Of a stretch of DNA of 64,000 nucleotides, positions 33,639 to 42,400 are shown piece after piece; within the stretch, counting starts at the first letter, position 1, and each line of letters begins with the position of its first letter. Position numbers and translations under genes: made by a program. Under the pieces are notes generated by a model that saw only the letters and a list, made by a program, of their open reading frames with translations, made no database searches and was not told where the DNA came from. The stretch spans positions 1 to 64,000 of the forward strand of contig JAIETL010000033.1 of the NCBI GenBank assembly GCA_019745195.1. The letters run 5' to 3'. This DNA comes from Beijerinckiaceae bacterium. Its GTDB lineage: Bacteria; Pseudomonadota; Alphaproteobacteria; Rhizobiales; Beijerinckiaceae.

Positions 33639-34766
33639 ATGACGAAAGCGCCGCGCAAGGCATCAAAGACAAAAGCAAATGTTCGATTGCCCAAGCCGGC
33701 GCTGGGTCTTGGCGACATCTTCGTCGCGCTCGCCGATCAGTTGGACAATTCAAGGTGGGGCGCTGATGTCGACCGGGCGCAGGAAATCGCCTTTGACGCG
33801 ATGGAGGCGCAGACGCGCGCGAAGCGGATGGCGCTGGCACGCAAGGCGCTGACGATCTCGCCGCTCTGCGCCGATGCCTATGCCATTCTCGCAGCCGAGA
33901 CGGATGATCCCGAAGAGGCCTTGTCCCTGCAGCGGCAAGCCGTCGAGGCAGGAGCGAAAGCGTTGGGCGAGATGGCCTTCGTCGAGGATGTTGGCAATTT
34001 CTGGGGGCTCATCGAGACGCGACCCTATATGCGCGCCCGGCATTCTCTCGCCGCGATCCTTTGGGCGCGTGGAATGCGGGACGAGGCTGTCGAGCACTAC
34101 GAGGATATGCTGCGTCTCAATCCGAACGACAATCAGGGCATTCGCTACATACTCGTCGACGCCCTACTCGAACTCGGCAGGGACGATCACGCCGCTGCGC
34201 TCCTGAAACGCTACAAGGACGATCCCTCCGCGTCCTGGGCTTGGTCGAACGCCCTCTTGGATTTCCGTAGGAAAGGCGATGTGGCAGCTTCGCGCAAGGC
34301 GCTGGCGCGCGCCGTGAAATGCAATCCACATGTCCGGGATTATCTTCTGGGCCGCAAGGCGTTGCCGAAGCAGTTGCCGGAGTTCATCGGCATGGGCGAC
34401 GAAAACGAGGCCGTCGCCTATGTCTCCGACTCCGAGAACGCATGGCGGATATGCGAGGGTGCGATTGAGTGGGTGATGGCGACTCCTGCGCCGCTGGTCC
34501 CTGTCGAGAATGTGGAGCTGACATCGTCGGCTGCATGCGAACGCATCGACAATGCGGTCTTGGCTCTGCTGCTTCTGGGGCTACATGACGGCGACCGCGC
34601 CTGGAAGACGTTCGACTGGGACGTATTGGGTCGCCTTCACAGCAAGGGGCTCATCTCGAATCCCGTCGGCCGGACCAAGTCCGTCATGTTCACGGAGGAT
34701 GGTCTGCGCTTGGCGAAGCGCTTGCAGGTCGAGCTTTTCTGCGATGCGCCTGCGTCAGAGAACTGA
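33639..34766 (+). CDS. TPR/ST7-like protein with C-terminal DUF6429 domain
   Basis: 375 aa from the ATG at 33639 (MTKAPRKASKTKANVRLPKP); the longer frame upstream overlaps tctA. The middle part has TPR-like helices resembling ST7-type repeats (RAKRMALARKALTISPLCAD, FWGLIETRPYMRARHSLA, AVEHYEDMLRLNPNDNQG). The end (about 310-368, IDNAVLALLLLGLHDGDRAW, then FTEDGLRLAKRL) matches what I know as DUF6429, a winged-helix-like segment. No catalytic residues are recognised. It is unrelated to transport and sits as an insert between tctA and the lyase. Codon use looks less GC-biased than that of its neighbours. Confidence 0.72.
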   Translation: MTKAPRKASKTKANVRLPKPALGLGDIFVALADQLDNSRWGADVDRAQEIAFDAMEAQTRAKRMALARKALTISPLCADAYAILAAETDDPEEALSLQRQAVEAGAKALGEMAFVEDVGNFWGLIETRPYMRARHSLAAILWARGMRDEAVEHYEDMLRLNPNDNQGIRYILVDALLELGRDDHAAALLKRYKDDPSASWAWSNALLDFRRKGDVAASRKALARAVKCNPHVRDYLLGRKALPKQLPEFIGMGDENEAVAYVSDSENAWRICEGAIEWVMATPAPLVPVENVELTSSAACERIDNAVLALLLLGLHDGDRAWKTFDWDVLGRLHSKGLISNPVGRTKSVMFTEDGLRLAKRLQVELFCDAPASEN

Positions 34767-34777
34767 GTGATACTCCG

Positions 34778-34804
34778 TGCTGCAGCATGCGGTCGATCCG
34801 CATG
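34778..34804. promoter_or_regulatory. Overlapping palindromes upstream of the DapA-like lyase
   Basis: TGCTGCAGCA (34778-34787) is a perfect palindrome. Next to it CATGCGG (34786-34792) pairs with CCGCATG (34798-34804). The first reuses the TGCTG/CAGCA half-sites of the candidate GntR operator at 29165, but without the 4-bp spacer. It could be a terminator of the preceding gene or a regulator site; weak evidence. Confidence 0.3.
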
Positions 34805-34830
34805 TGGTCCATGTCCTGAAAGAGCGAGTC

Positions 34831-35748
34831 ATGACCGAACCGTACTCCGGCATCCTGCCGATCGCCCCGACCATCTTCCGCGAGAACGGCGACCTCGACA
34901 TCGAGGGGAACCGCCGCGTCATGGACCTGATGGTCGATCAGGGCGTCGACGGCATCTGCATCCTGGCGAACTTCTCCGAGCAGTTCCTGCTCACCGACGA
35001 GGAGCGCGACCAGGTGATGCGGCTCTCGCTGGAGCAGGTCGCGGGCCGCGTGCCGGTGATCGTCACGACCTCGCATTTTTCGACCCGCATCGCCGCGAGC
35101 CGCGCCAAGGCGGCTGCCGATGCGGGAGCAAAAATGCTGATGATGATGCCACCCTATCACGGCGCGCTGCTGAAAGCCGACGAGCAGGGCATGATCGAGC
35201 ATTTCAAGGCGGTCGCCGACGCCTGCGGCATTCCGATCATCCTGCAGGACGCGCCCTTGTCCGGTGTCACGCTGACCGTGCCCTTCATGGTCAGGCTGGC
35301 AAAGGAGGTGCCGCTCGTCTCCTATTTCAAGATCGAGGTGCCGGGCACGGCGAACAAGCTGCGCGCGCTGATCGAGGCCGGCGGCGCGGCCGTGGCCGGC
35401 CCCTTCGACGGCGAGGAGGCGATCACCCTGATGGCCGATCTCGACGCCGGCGCGACCGGCACGATGACCAGCGCGATGATCCCCGACCTGATCAAGCCGA
35501 TCCTGACCGCCCACGCGGCCGGCGACCGCAAGACAGCGATGGCGCTTTACCGCGATGTGCTGCCGATCATCAATTTCGAGAACCGCCAATGCGGCCTGCG
35601 CTCGGCCAAGGCGGTGATGAAGGAGGGCGGGGTGATCAAGTCGGAGGCCGTGCGCCACCCGCTGACGCCGCTGCATCCGAAGACGCGCGAAGGGCTGATC
35701 GAGCTGGCGAAAGAGCTGAACCCGCTGGCGTTGCGCTGGGGGAAGTGA
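34831..35748 (+). CDS. Atypical DapA/NAL-superfamily lyase or dehydratase
   Basis: 305 aa from the ATG at 34831 (MTEPYSGILPIAPTIF). A TIM barrel of the dihydrodipicolinate synthase superfamily, with Schiff-base Lys K167 in SYFKIE. The GTTGE motif of DapA is replaced by ANFSEQ (46-51), and the catalytic Tyr position of YNVP reads Q139 in LQDAP. So it is not lysine DapA (the real one is at 52779). It is more likely a sugar-acid dehydratase or aldolase-type enzyme. Last gene of the TTT operon, so the substrate should derive from the transported acid. Confidence 0.82.
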   Translation: MTEPYSGILPIAPTIFRENGDLDIEGNRRVMDLMVDQGVDGICILANFSEQFLLTDEERDQVMRLSLEQVAGRVPVIVTTSHFSTRIAASRAKAAADAGAKMLMMMPPYHGALLKADEQGMIEHFKAVADACGIPIILQDAPLSGVTLTVPFMVRLAKEVPLVSYFKIEVPGTANKLRALIEAGGAAVAGPFDGEEAITLMADLDAGATGTMTSAMIPDLIKPILTAHAAGDRKTAMALYRDVLPIINFENRQCGLRSAKAVMKEGGVIKSEAVRHPLTPLHPKTREGLIELAKELNPLALRWGK

Positions 35749-35765
35749 GGAGGGCTGCCGGCTTC

Positions 35766-35844
35766 CGTCTTTGCGAGCGAAGCGAAGCAATCCAGCGTCT
35801 CGCTCTACGTCTTCCTGGATTGCTTCGCTTCGCTCGCAAAGACG
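35766..35844. repeat. Family A palindromic repeat (copy 3)
   Basis: CGTCTTTGCGAGCGAAGCGA on the left, TTCGCTCGCAAAGACG on the right, inner CAATCCAG and CTGGATTG. Immediately after the lyase stop, where it may serve as the operon's 3' hairpin. Confidence 0.87.
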
Positions 35845-35873
35845 ATGAAGCTCGACAGATCGCTATCCGCCCG

Positions 35874-36008
35874 TCAGTACGAACCGATGCCGCCGGACGG
35901 CGGCGGCAGGTTGCCGCGTCGGTCTTTCGTCAGGGCGTCCGGCGTCACCCGGAACGCCTCACAGAGCCAGTTGAGATAGGCCAGCAACAACCCCGCGATG
36001 ACACGCAT
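35874..36008 (-). CDS. 44-aa small protein with hydrophobic N-terminus
   Basis: The ATG at 36008 has a strong GGAGG seven bases upstream and reads MRVIAGLLLAYLNWLCEAFR, then VTPDALTKDRRGNLPPPSGG and a TGA at 35874. The first 18 residues are hydrophobic enough to associate with a membrane. The tail is polar, with a short Pro/Gly-rich end. No family is recognised. It is free of overlap with other genes, between a repeat and the VOC gene. Expression is likely but unproven. Confidence 0.5.
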   Translation of the reverse strand: MRVIAGLLLAYLNWLCEAFRVTPDALTKDRRGNLPPPSGGIGSY

Positions 36009-36083
36009 GGAACGCCTCCGATGCTGGCTGGCGCGATGATAACACGAACCAAGGCCTGCGCTCTCTGGCTTTGAACGCCTCGT

Positions 36084-36437
36084 TTACCCCTTCGACCAGA
36101 CCGCCAGCTCGTACCCATCCGGATCGGCGAAATGGAATCGCCGCCCACCCGGGAAATCGAAGGCCGGCTTGACGATCCGCCCGCCTGCCGCTTCGATCGC
36201 GGACTGTGTCGCCGCCAGATCGTCGGCGTAGAGGATCACCAGCGGCCCGCCCGGATGGGGCGTTCCTTGCGTGGTGAAGCCGCCCTCCAGCCGGCCGTCG
36301 GCGAAGGCGCAATACTCCGGGCCGTAATCGGTCATCGTCCAGCCGAAGGCGGCGGCATAAAAGGCTCGCGCGCGGCCGAGATCGGCGACGACGAACTCGA
36401 TATAGTCGATACGCCGGTCGTTGGCGGATGCGCTCAT
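36084..36437 (-). CDS. VOC (glyoxalase/bleomycin resistance) family protein
   Basis: 117 aa from the ATG at 36437 (MSASANDRRIDYIEFVVADL). One complete two-module VOC domain, with RARAFYAAAFGWTMTDYG and RFHFADPDGYELAVW at the end. The final Glu in YELAVW and the Glu in DYIEFVV could bind metal. Function cannot be told from the fold; the shape is the generic lactoylglutathione-lyase-like type. Confidence 0.85.
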   Translation of the reverse strand: MSASANDRRIDYIEFVVADLGRARAFYAAAFGWTMTDYGPEYCAFADGRLEGGFTTQGTPHPGGPLVILYADDLAATQSAIEAAGGRIVKPAFDFPGGRRFHFADPDGYELAVWSKG

Positions 36438-36611
36438 TGTCGGCCCTTTCACGTCTCTGCGCTGCCAATGAAGCCGGGCCTGCTGACCACCTGTGGCAGC
36501 AGCGTCTCGCCGCACCGGGGGTATTCGCGGCCGGCCCACTGTTGTAGCACCGTCGTCAGCCGCCGCGCCCCGCCGCGCAAGACGAGCGGCAGCGACAGGG
36601 ATGAGACGCCG

Positions 36612-37364
36612 ATGCCGACACCGACCGAGACGCTGCGCGATACGCTGATCGCCGCCCGCCGCGACAGGGCCATCCTGCCTCTGGCGAGCCAGCCCGTGCC
36701 TGCCTCCGTGGGCGAGGGCTTTGCCGTGCAGGCCGCCATCGCCCATGCCCTCGGGATGGCGGAAGCCGGCTGGAAGGTCGCCATCATCGAGGGAGAACCC
36801 GTGGCCGGGCTGATGCCGGGGCCATACCTCGCGCCCGGCGACGTCTATGAGGGCGCGATCGGCGCCGAGCTGCGCGTCGAGATCGAGCTTGCCTTGCGGC
36901 TGGCGCGCGACGTGCCGATGCGCCCCGGCCAGCCCTGGTCGCGCGCCGAACTTCTGGCCTGCTGCGACAAGGCCTTCCTCGGCATCGAGATCGTCGAGAG
37001 CCGTCTGGCGGATTGGGTCGGCGTCGTCGCCTTTCCGCTCTGGCTCGCCGACGCCATGGGCCATGGCGGCTATATTCTCGGCCCCGAACTCGACATCAAG
37101 GCGTTGGACGACCTCGCCGGCCTGTCCTGCTTCGTCTCTCTCAACGGCGTGACGATTTACGACCAGCCTGCCGTGCATGGAAACGGCGATCCGATGACGC
37201 CGTTCCTCGCCTGGGCGAACCGCAACAGTGAGTTCATGGGCGGTCTGCGCGCCGGCCAGATCGTCACCACGGGCAGTCTTTGCGGCGGCGTGCTCTCGCC
37301 CGGAAAGGGTGAGATCGTCACCCGCCTCGATCCGCTTGGCACAGTATCGCTGACGCTGCGTTAG
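36612..37364 (+). CDS. 2-keto-4-pentenoate hydratase family protein (MhpD-like)
   Basis: 250 aa from the ATG at 36612 (MPTPTETLRDTLIAARRDRA). FAH-superfamily hydratase features are seen: GAIGAELRVEIELALRLARD (metal-binding acidic pair), GIEIVESRLADW, and GQIVTTGSLCGG at the C-terminal end of the active site. Such enzymes hydrate 2-hydroxypenta-2,4-dienoate in aromatic meta-cleavage or decarboxylate oxalocrotonate. It is alone on the plus strand, with no other meta-cleavage genes visible. The 174 bp upstream hold no recognisable gene. Confidence 0.83.
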   Translation: MPTPTETLRDTLIAARRDRAILPLASQPVPASVGEGFAVQAAIAHALGMAEAGWKVAIIEGEPVAGLMPGPYLAPGDVYEGAIGAELRVEIELALRLARDVPMRPGQPWSRAELLACCDKAFLGIEIVESRLADWVGVVAFPLWLADAMGHGGYILGPELDIKALDDLAGLSCFVSLNGVTIYDQPAVHGNGDPMTPFLAWANRNSEFMGGLRAGQIVTTGSLCGGVLSPGKGEIVTRLDPLGTVSLTLR

Positions 37365-37480
37365 GACTAATTGCGGCTGCGACCGCGCGACTTGAAGTTG
37401 AATCGCGTATTTCCGATCATGTTGGGAACACAGTTCGGTCTTATTCTGTTACGTGCTGGGATTGTGGCGTCGGAGGGCGG

Positions 37481-39493
37481 ATGCGGGTGAGGCGTGGGAT
37501 GTCCCGCAGATGGGCGGGCGGAAGCGGCTGCGCTTTCGCGACCCTGCTGGCCTTCCAGCCCGGCCCCGCCATGGCGTTCGATCTGTCGAGCCTCGATGTC
37601 TTCGGGCTGTTCACCAGCCGGGAGAAGCCGCCCGAGGTGTCCGCCGCGACTCTGCCCTACGCGCTCAGCTTCGATGTCGGCGACGCTTCAGATGCCAGGG
37701 CGCTAACCCGCACCCTGCAGGACGCCTCGCTGCTCTACCGCCTGCGCCAGGACGCCCCGCCCGATGGCGAGACGCTGTCGCGGCGCATGGCGGCGGACCT
37801 TAACCCCCTGGTCGATGCGCTCTGGTCTCAAGGGTACTACAACGCCGAGTTGCAGATCGTCGTCGACGGCGTGGCGTTGCGCGTCGGCGCCGAGCCGAAC
37901 GCCGCGCTGGTGCGTGCGCTCGAAGGCTATCGCAATCGCTCGGCGGTGCCGATTGCGATTCGCGTCCAGCCCGGCCCGGTCTTCGCTCTGCGCAGCATCT
38001 CGGTCGTCGAGAGGGGCGGCGGGCTGAGCCCAGCCATCGCCGATCCCGCGAAAATCTCGCGGCTGAAGGCGGGCGATGCCGCGACCGCGGCCTCCCTGCG
38101 CGCGGCGCAGGCAGCGCTGGTCGACCACCTGCGCAACCAGTCCCGGCCGCTTGCGAAAATCGTCGAACTGCGGCCCGTCGTCGATCATCCGGCGCGCAGC
38201 ATGGATGTGACCTATGTCGTCGCGCCCGGTCCCGTCGCGGGCTTCGGCGACATTACGGTCGGCGAGACCGGCGACATTCCGCCCGCCGTGGTGCGCTCCT
38301 TCATCTATCTGGAGCCGGGCGATCCCTATTCGCCCAAGAAGCTGGCCGATACGCGCAAATCGATCGCGACCATCCCCGCCGTCGGCTCCGTCCGCATCCG
38401 CGAGGCGCAGGCGCTGGACGCCGCCGGCAACCTGCCGCTCTCGCTTGATGTCACCGAACGCCCCAAGCGCCTGTTCGGCTTCTCGACGCGGTATTCGACG
38501 ATCGACGGCCCGGCGGTGAAAACCTATTGGGAGCATCGCAACCTGTTCGGCGGCGCGGAGCGGCTGCGGCTGGAAGGCTCGACTTTCCTCGCCCCGCGCA
38601 TCGACGGCACCAAGATCCAGGAAATCGGCGACTTCGAGCGCTCCGACATCGGCGGCCGGCTCTCCTTCAGCTTCCTGAAGCCCGCGCTCTACGGCAGCCG
38701 CTATGACTGGCTGCTCGATGGCACGGCCGTGCGCGAGCGCATCGGCACCAGCCGCTATGGCGGCTACACCGCCCGCTACGCCAATGTCACGACCGCGATC
38801 CAGCGCCGCTTCAGCGACACGTTCTCTGTGTCGGCCGGCATCGAGGTGGAGCGCGGCCAGACAAGCGACCAGCTTGGTCAGGTCGACTACACGCTGGTCG
38901 GCATTCCGCTCTCGGTGAAATACGATTCGACCGACAGCCTGCTCGATCCGACGCGCGGCATCCGCGCCACGGCGTCCGTCACCCCCTATCCGACCTTCCT
39001 TGGTTCGACGATCGGCGTCGTCCAGAGCAAGGCCTCGCTCTCGGCCTATTACGCGCTGGACGAGGATGCGCGTTATGTCTTGGCCGGCCGCGTCGGACTG
39101 GGCTCGATCGCGGGCGAGGGGCTGGCCGACATCCCGGCGACGCGGCGCTTCTATGCCGGCGGCGGCGGCTCCGTGCGCGGCTATGCCTATCGCACGCTCT
39201 CACCGCTCGGCCCCGACGGCCGCCTGACCGGCGGGCGCAGCCTGTTCGAGGGCTCGGTCGAGGCCCGCATCAAGATCACGGACACAATCGGCGTCGTGCC
39301 GTTCTTCGACGCCGGCATGGCCTTCGAATCCGCCGTGCCGAATTTCAAGGAGCGGCTGCAGATGGCGGCCGGCCTCGGCCTGCGCTACTACACCGCCATC
39401 GGCCCGATAAGGCTCGACGTCGCCGCCCCGCTCAATCCGCGCAAGGGCGACAAGCCGGTCGCGGTCTATATCAGCATCGGGCAGGCCTTCTGA
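37481..39493 (+). CDS. tamA: Autotransporter assembly complex protein TamA (Omp85/BamA family)
   Basis: About 670 aa. The ATG at 37481 follows GGAGGG; an alternative at 37499 also has a ribosome site. A signal-like N-terminus ends near GPAMA. POTRA-type repeats span about 60-320 (NPLVDALWSQGYYNAELQIV, GDPYSPKKLADTRKSIATI). A C-terminal 16-strand barrel domain follows, with GGGGSVRGYAYRTLSP, the Omp85 RGY motif. TamA sits in the outer membrane and helps insert autotransporters and other outer-membrane proteins with TamB. It overlaps tamB by one base (TGATG). Confidence 0.92.
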   Translation: MRVRRGMSRRWAGGSGCAFATLLAFQPGPAMAFDLSSLDVFGLFTSREKPPEVSAATLPYALSFDVGDASDARALTRTLQDASLLYRLRQDAPPDGETLSRRMAADLNPLVDALWSQGYYNAELQIVVDGVALRVGAEPNAALVRALEGYRNRSAVPIAIRVQPGPVFALRSISVVERGGGLSPAIADPAKISRLKAGDAATAASLRAAQAALVDHLRNQSRPLAKIVELRPVVDHPARSMDVTYVVAPGPVAGFGDITVGETGDIPPAVVRSFIYLEPGDPYSPKKLADTRKSIATIPAVGSVRIREAQALDAAGNLPLSLDVTERPKRLFGFSTRYSTIDGPAVKTYWEHRNLFGGAERLRLEGSTFLAPRIDGTKIQEIGDFERSDIGGRLSFSFLKPALYGSRYDWLLDGTAVRERIGTSRYGGYTARYANVTTAIQRRFSDTFSVSAGIEVERGQTSDQLGQVDYTLVGIPLSVKYDSTDSLLDPTRGIRATASVTPYPTFLGSTIGVVQSKASLSAYYALDEDARYVLAGRVGLGSIAGEGLADIPATRRFYAGGGGSVRGYAYRTLSPLGPDGRLTGGRSLFEGSVEARIKITDTIGVVPFFDAGMAFESAVPNFKERLQMAAGLGLRYYTAIGPIRLDVAAPLNPRKGDKPVAVYISIGQAF

Positions 39494-42400
39494 TGGCGCG
39501 CCGTCTCGTCCTTCGCTCCGGCCTGCCGCGTCTGGCGCTGATCGCGCTCATGCTCGCAGTCGGGCTCGTCGCGTCGGCGCGCTGGACCGGCTTCGCCCAG
39601 AACGCCCAGTCCGAACGCGGCGTCCTCGCCGATCTGATCTCCAAGGCGCTCTCGACCGAGACCAGCCAGGTCTCGATCGGCGCCGTCGACGGCGCGCTCT
39701 CCTCCGACGCCACCATCCGCGACATCGTGCTGTCGGATCGCGACGGGCCCTGGCTCAGGCTCGACCGCGCCCGGCTGGTCTGGACCCGCAGTGCGCTGCT
39801 GCTCCGGCGGCTGGAGGTCAACCGGCTCGAACTCGGCAAGCTCGAAATCCTGCGCAAGCCGCTGCCGCAGCCGGCAGCGGCCACCACGGACAATGCGCCG
39901 ATCCTGCCCGAACTGCCGTTGCGGGTCGTGATCGAGGCCTTCCAGCTCGGCGAACTGGCGCTCGGCGCGCCAGTGCTCGGCGCGCCGGCCCGGATCGGCG
40001 CGACGGGGCGCGCCACGCTCGGCCCGCCGACCGAGGGGCTCGACCTCACCTTCGCCGCCCGCCGCATCGACCGGCAGGGCGAGTTCACCGTCCGGCTCGG
40101 ATTCGTGCCGCAATCGACCCGGCTCCAGCTCGCGGTCAAGGTCGCCGAACCCGAGGGCGGGCTGATCGCGCGTCTCGCCGATCTGCCGGGTCTGCCGCCG
40201 GTGACGCTCGATCTGATTGGCGATGGCCCGCTCGACGCCTTCCGCTCCAACCTGACCTTCACGGCCGGCGAGACCATCGGCGCGCAAGGCTCCGCCAATC
40301 TCTCGCGAGCGGGCGCGGCGCGCGAACTCGCTCTGGCGCTGGACGCCCGAATCGAGGGCCTGATGCCCGCGCCCGTCGCACCCGTATTCACCGGCTCGAC
40401 GCGGCTCGACGGCGCGGTCTCCTTCGCCGACGATGGCGGCATCGGCATCCGCCGGCTCGCGCTGGTCTCGACGCTGGCGCGGCTCGACGTCTCAGGCCGC
40501 TACGGGGTCGACGCGACGCTCGACCTGCGCGTCACAGCCGCCGCCCGGCCCAATGACGGCGGCAGGACGGTCGCGTCGGGCACGGCGATCGGCAAGCTCG
40601 CTTTCGACGCGACCATTCAGGGTCCGGCCGCCGGCCCGCGCATCGTGGCGTCCCTCGACGCCGAGGACGCCAGCGTGCCGCTCGGCCGCCTCGGCAAGCT
40701 GGGCCTGAGCTTCACCGCCACGCCGACCGGCAAGCTCGGCGACCCCGGCAGCCGGATCGCGCTGGTCTCGGACGGGCTCGCGACCGGCATCGCGCTTGCC
40801 GACCCCGCGCAGGCGCAGGCCGTGGGAGAGCGCGTCGCCTTCACCATGCGCGGCACGGCCAATGACGACGGCACGGCCGATTTCGAGACGCTGACGCTAG
40901 GCGTGTCGGGGCTCGCGCTGGATTATCGCGGCAAGCTCGGCCAGGCTCGCATCCTCGGCCGGTTAGGGGCGACCCTGCCGGATCTCGCCAGGTTCAGCGG
41001 CCTTGCGGGGAGGGCGCTCTCGGGCCGCGCCGAGATCGCCGCCGACCTCGACGCGACGCCGAAGAACAACGCCTATGGCGCGAGCCTGACCGGAAAGACC
41101 GAGGCGCTGGCGACAGGCGAGCCGGCGCTCGACCGGCTGCTCGCAGGCGAACTGACGCTGGCCGGCCGGATCGGCGCGCTCGCCGGAGACGTCTCCTTCA
41201 CGGGCCTGCGCGTCGCCGGCCGCCACATCGCCTTCACCGCCGATGGCGGCGTAGGCCAGGCGTCCTCGGACCTTCGCATGGCCGTGACGCTGCCCGACAT
41301 GAAACGCGCCGATCCTAGGCTGTCGGGTCGCGGCGAGATGACGGCGCGCATCACGGGCCCGCAGGCGAAGCTGGACATGGCGGCGAATCTCGCCGTGACG
41401 AATGCCTCGGCGCTTGGCCGCCCGATCCCGCGCCTCGCCATCGACGCAATGATCCGCGATCTGCAGGGCGCGCTCGACACCCGCGCCACGCTGGATGGCG
41501 AGATCGACGCCAAGCCGGCGCGCGGCACGGTCGCGCTCGCGCGCCTGCCCGGCGACGGCTGGAGCCTTTCGAATCTCGATCTCACGATCGGCTCGGTCCG
41601 CCTCAACGGCGCGCTGACGCTCGACAAGGCGAGCCGCGCCGCCGGCCGCGTCGTTCTTGCCGCACGCAATCTCGACGATCTATCGCCGCTCGCGCTGACC
41701 AGGCTCGGCGGGCAGCTCGACGCCGATCTCGGGTTCAGTATCGTCGAGGGCCGGCAGAACCTCGACGTGACGGCGAAAGGCGCCAAGCTGGTCGCGCCGT
41801 CGGTCACGATCGACCGGCTCGACGCGAGGGTGAACGCAGGCGATCTCTACGGCCGTCCGATGGTCGATGCCGGCGTCGCGATCGACCGCGCGGTGCTGGC
41901 GGGCGAGCCCGTCACGGCGATCCGGCTGGATTCGAAGGGGAGCATGTCCGGCAGCGACCTGACGCTCAGCGCCACTGCGCGCGGCTTCGCGCTGACCAGC
42001 GCCGGCCGCCTCGTCCCGGAGCAGCCGTTGCGGCTCGAGCTGGCAAGCTTCAACGCCAGCCGCGAGGGTCGACGGATCGCATTGGTCAATCCCGCGACGA
42101 TCAGCTTTCCGACTGGCGGCGTCGCCATCGCCGGGCTCGCTTTGTCAATCGATGGCGGCCGCCTGACGCTGGACGGCCGTGCCGGCGATACGCTCGACCT
42201 CAAACTGGCCGCGACCGACGTGCCGCTCTCGGCTGCTCGAATCGTCGCGCCGAAGCTCGATCTCGCCGGCACGCTGAATGCGCAGGCGCAGGTCACCGGC
42301 CGCCCCGATGCCCTGTCGGGCCCCTGGAGCCTGCGTATCGCGCGGCTCGCCACGCCGGAAACCCGGCAGGCCGGCCTGCCGCCGGTCGAGATCACGGGCT

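Noticed and set aside
34831-35748. Second lysine-pathway dapA
   Set aside because: Lacks GTTGE and the catalytic Tyr; a canonical dapA is present at 52779.
36449-36787. 112-aa minus-strand frame across the gap before the hydratase
   Set aside because: Most of it is antisense to the hydratase, and no start or motif is present in the free part (36449-36611). Nothing else is seen in that gap.
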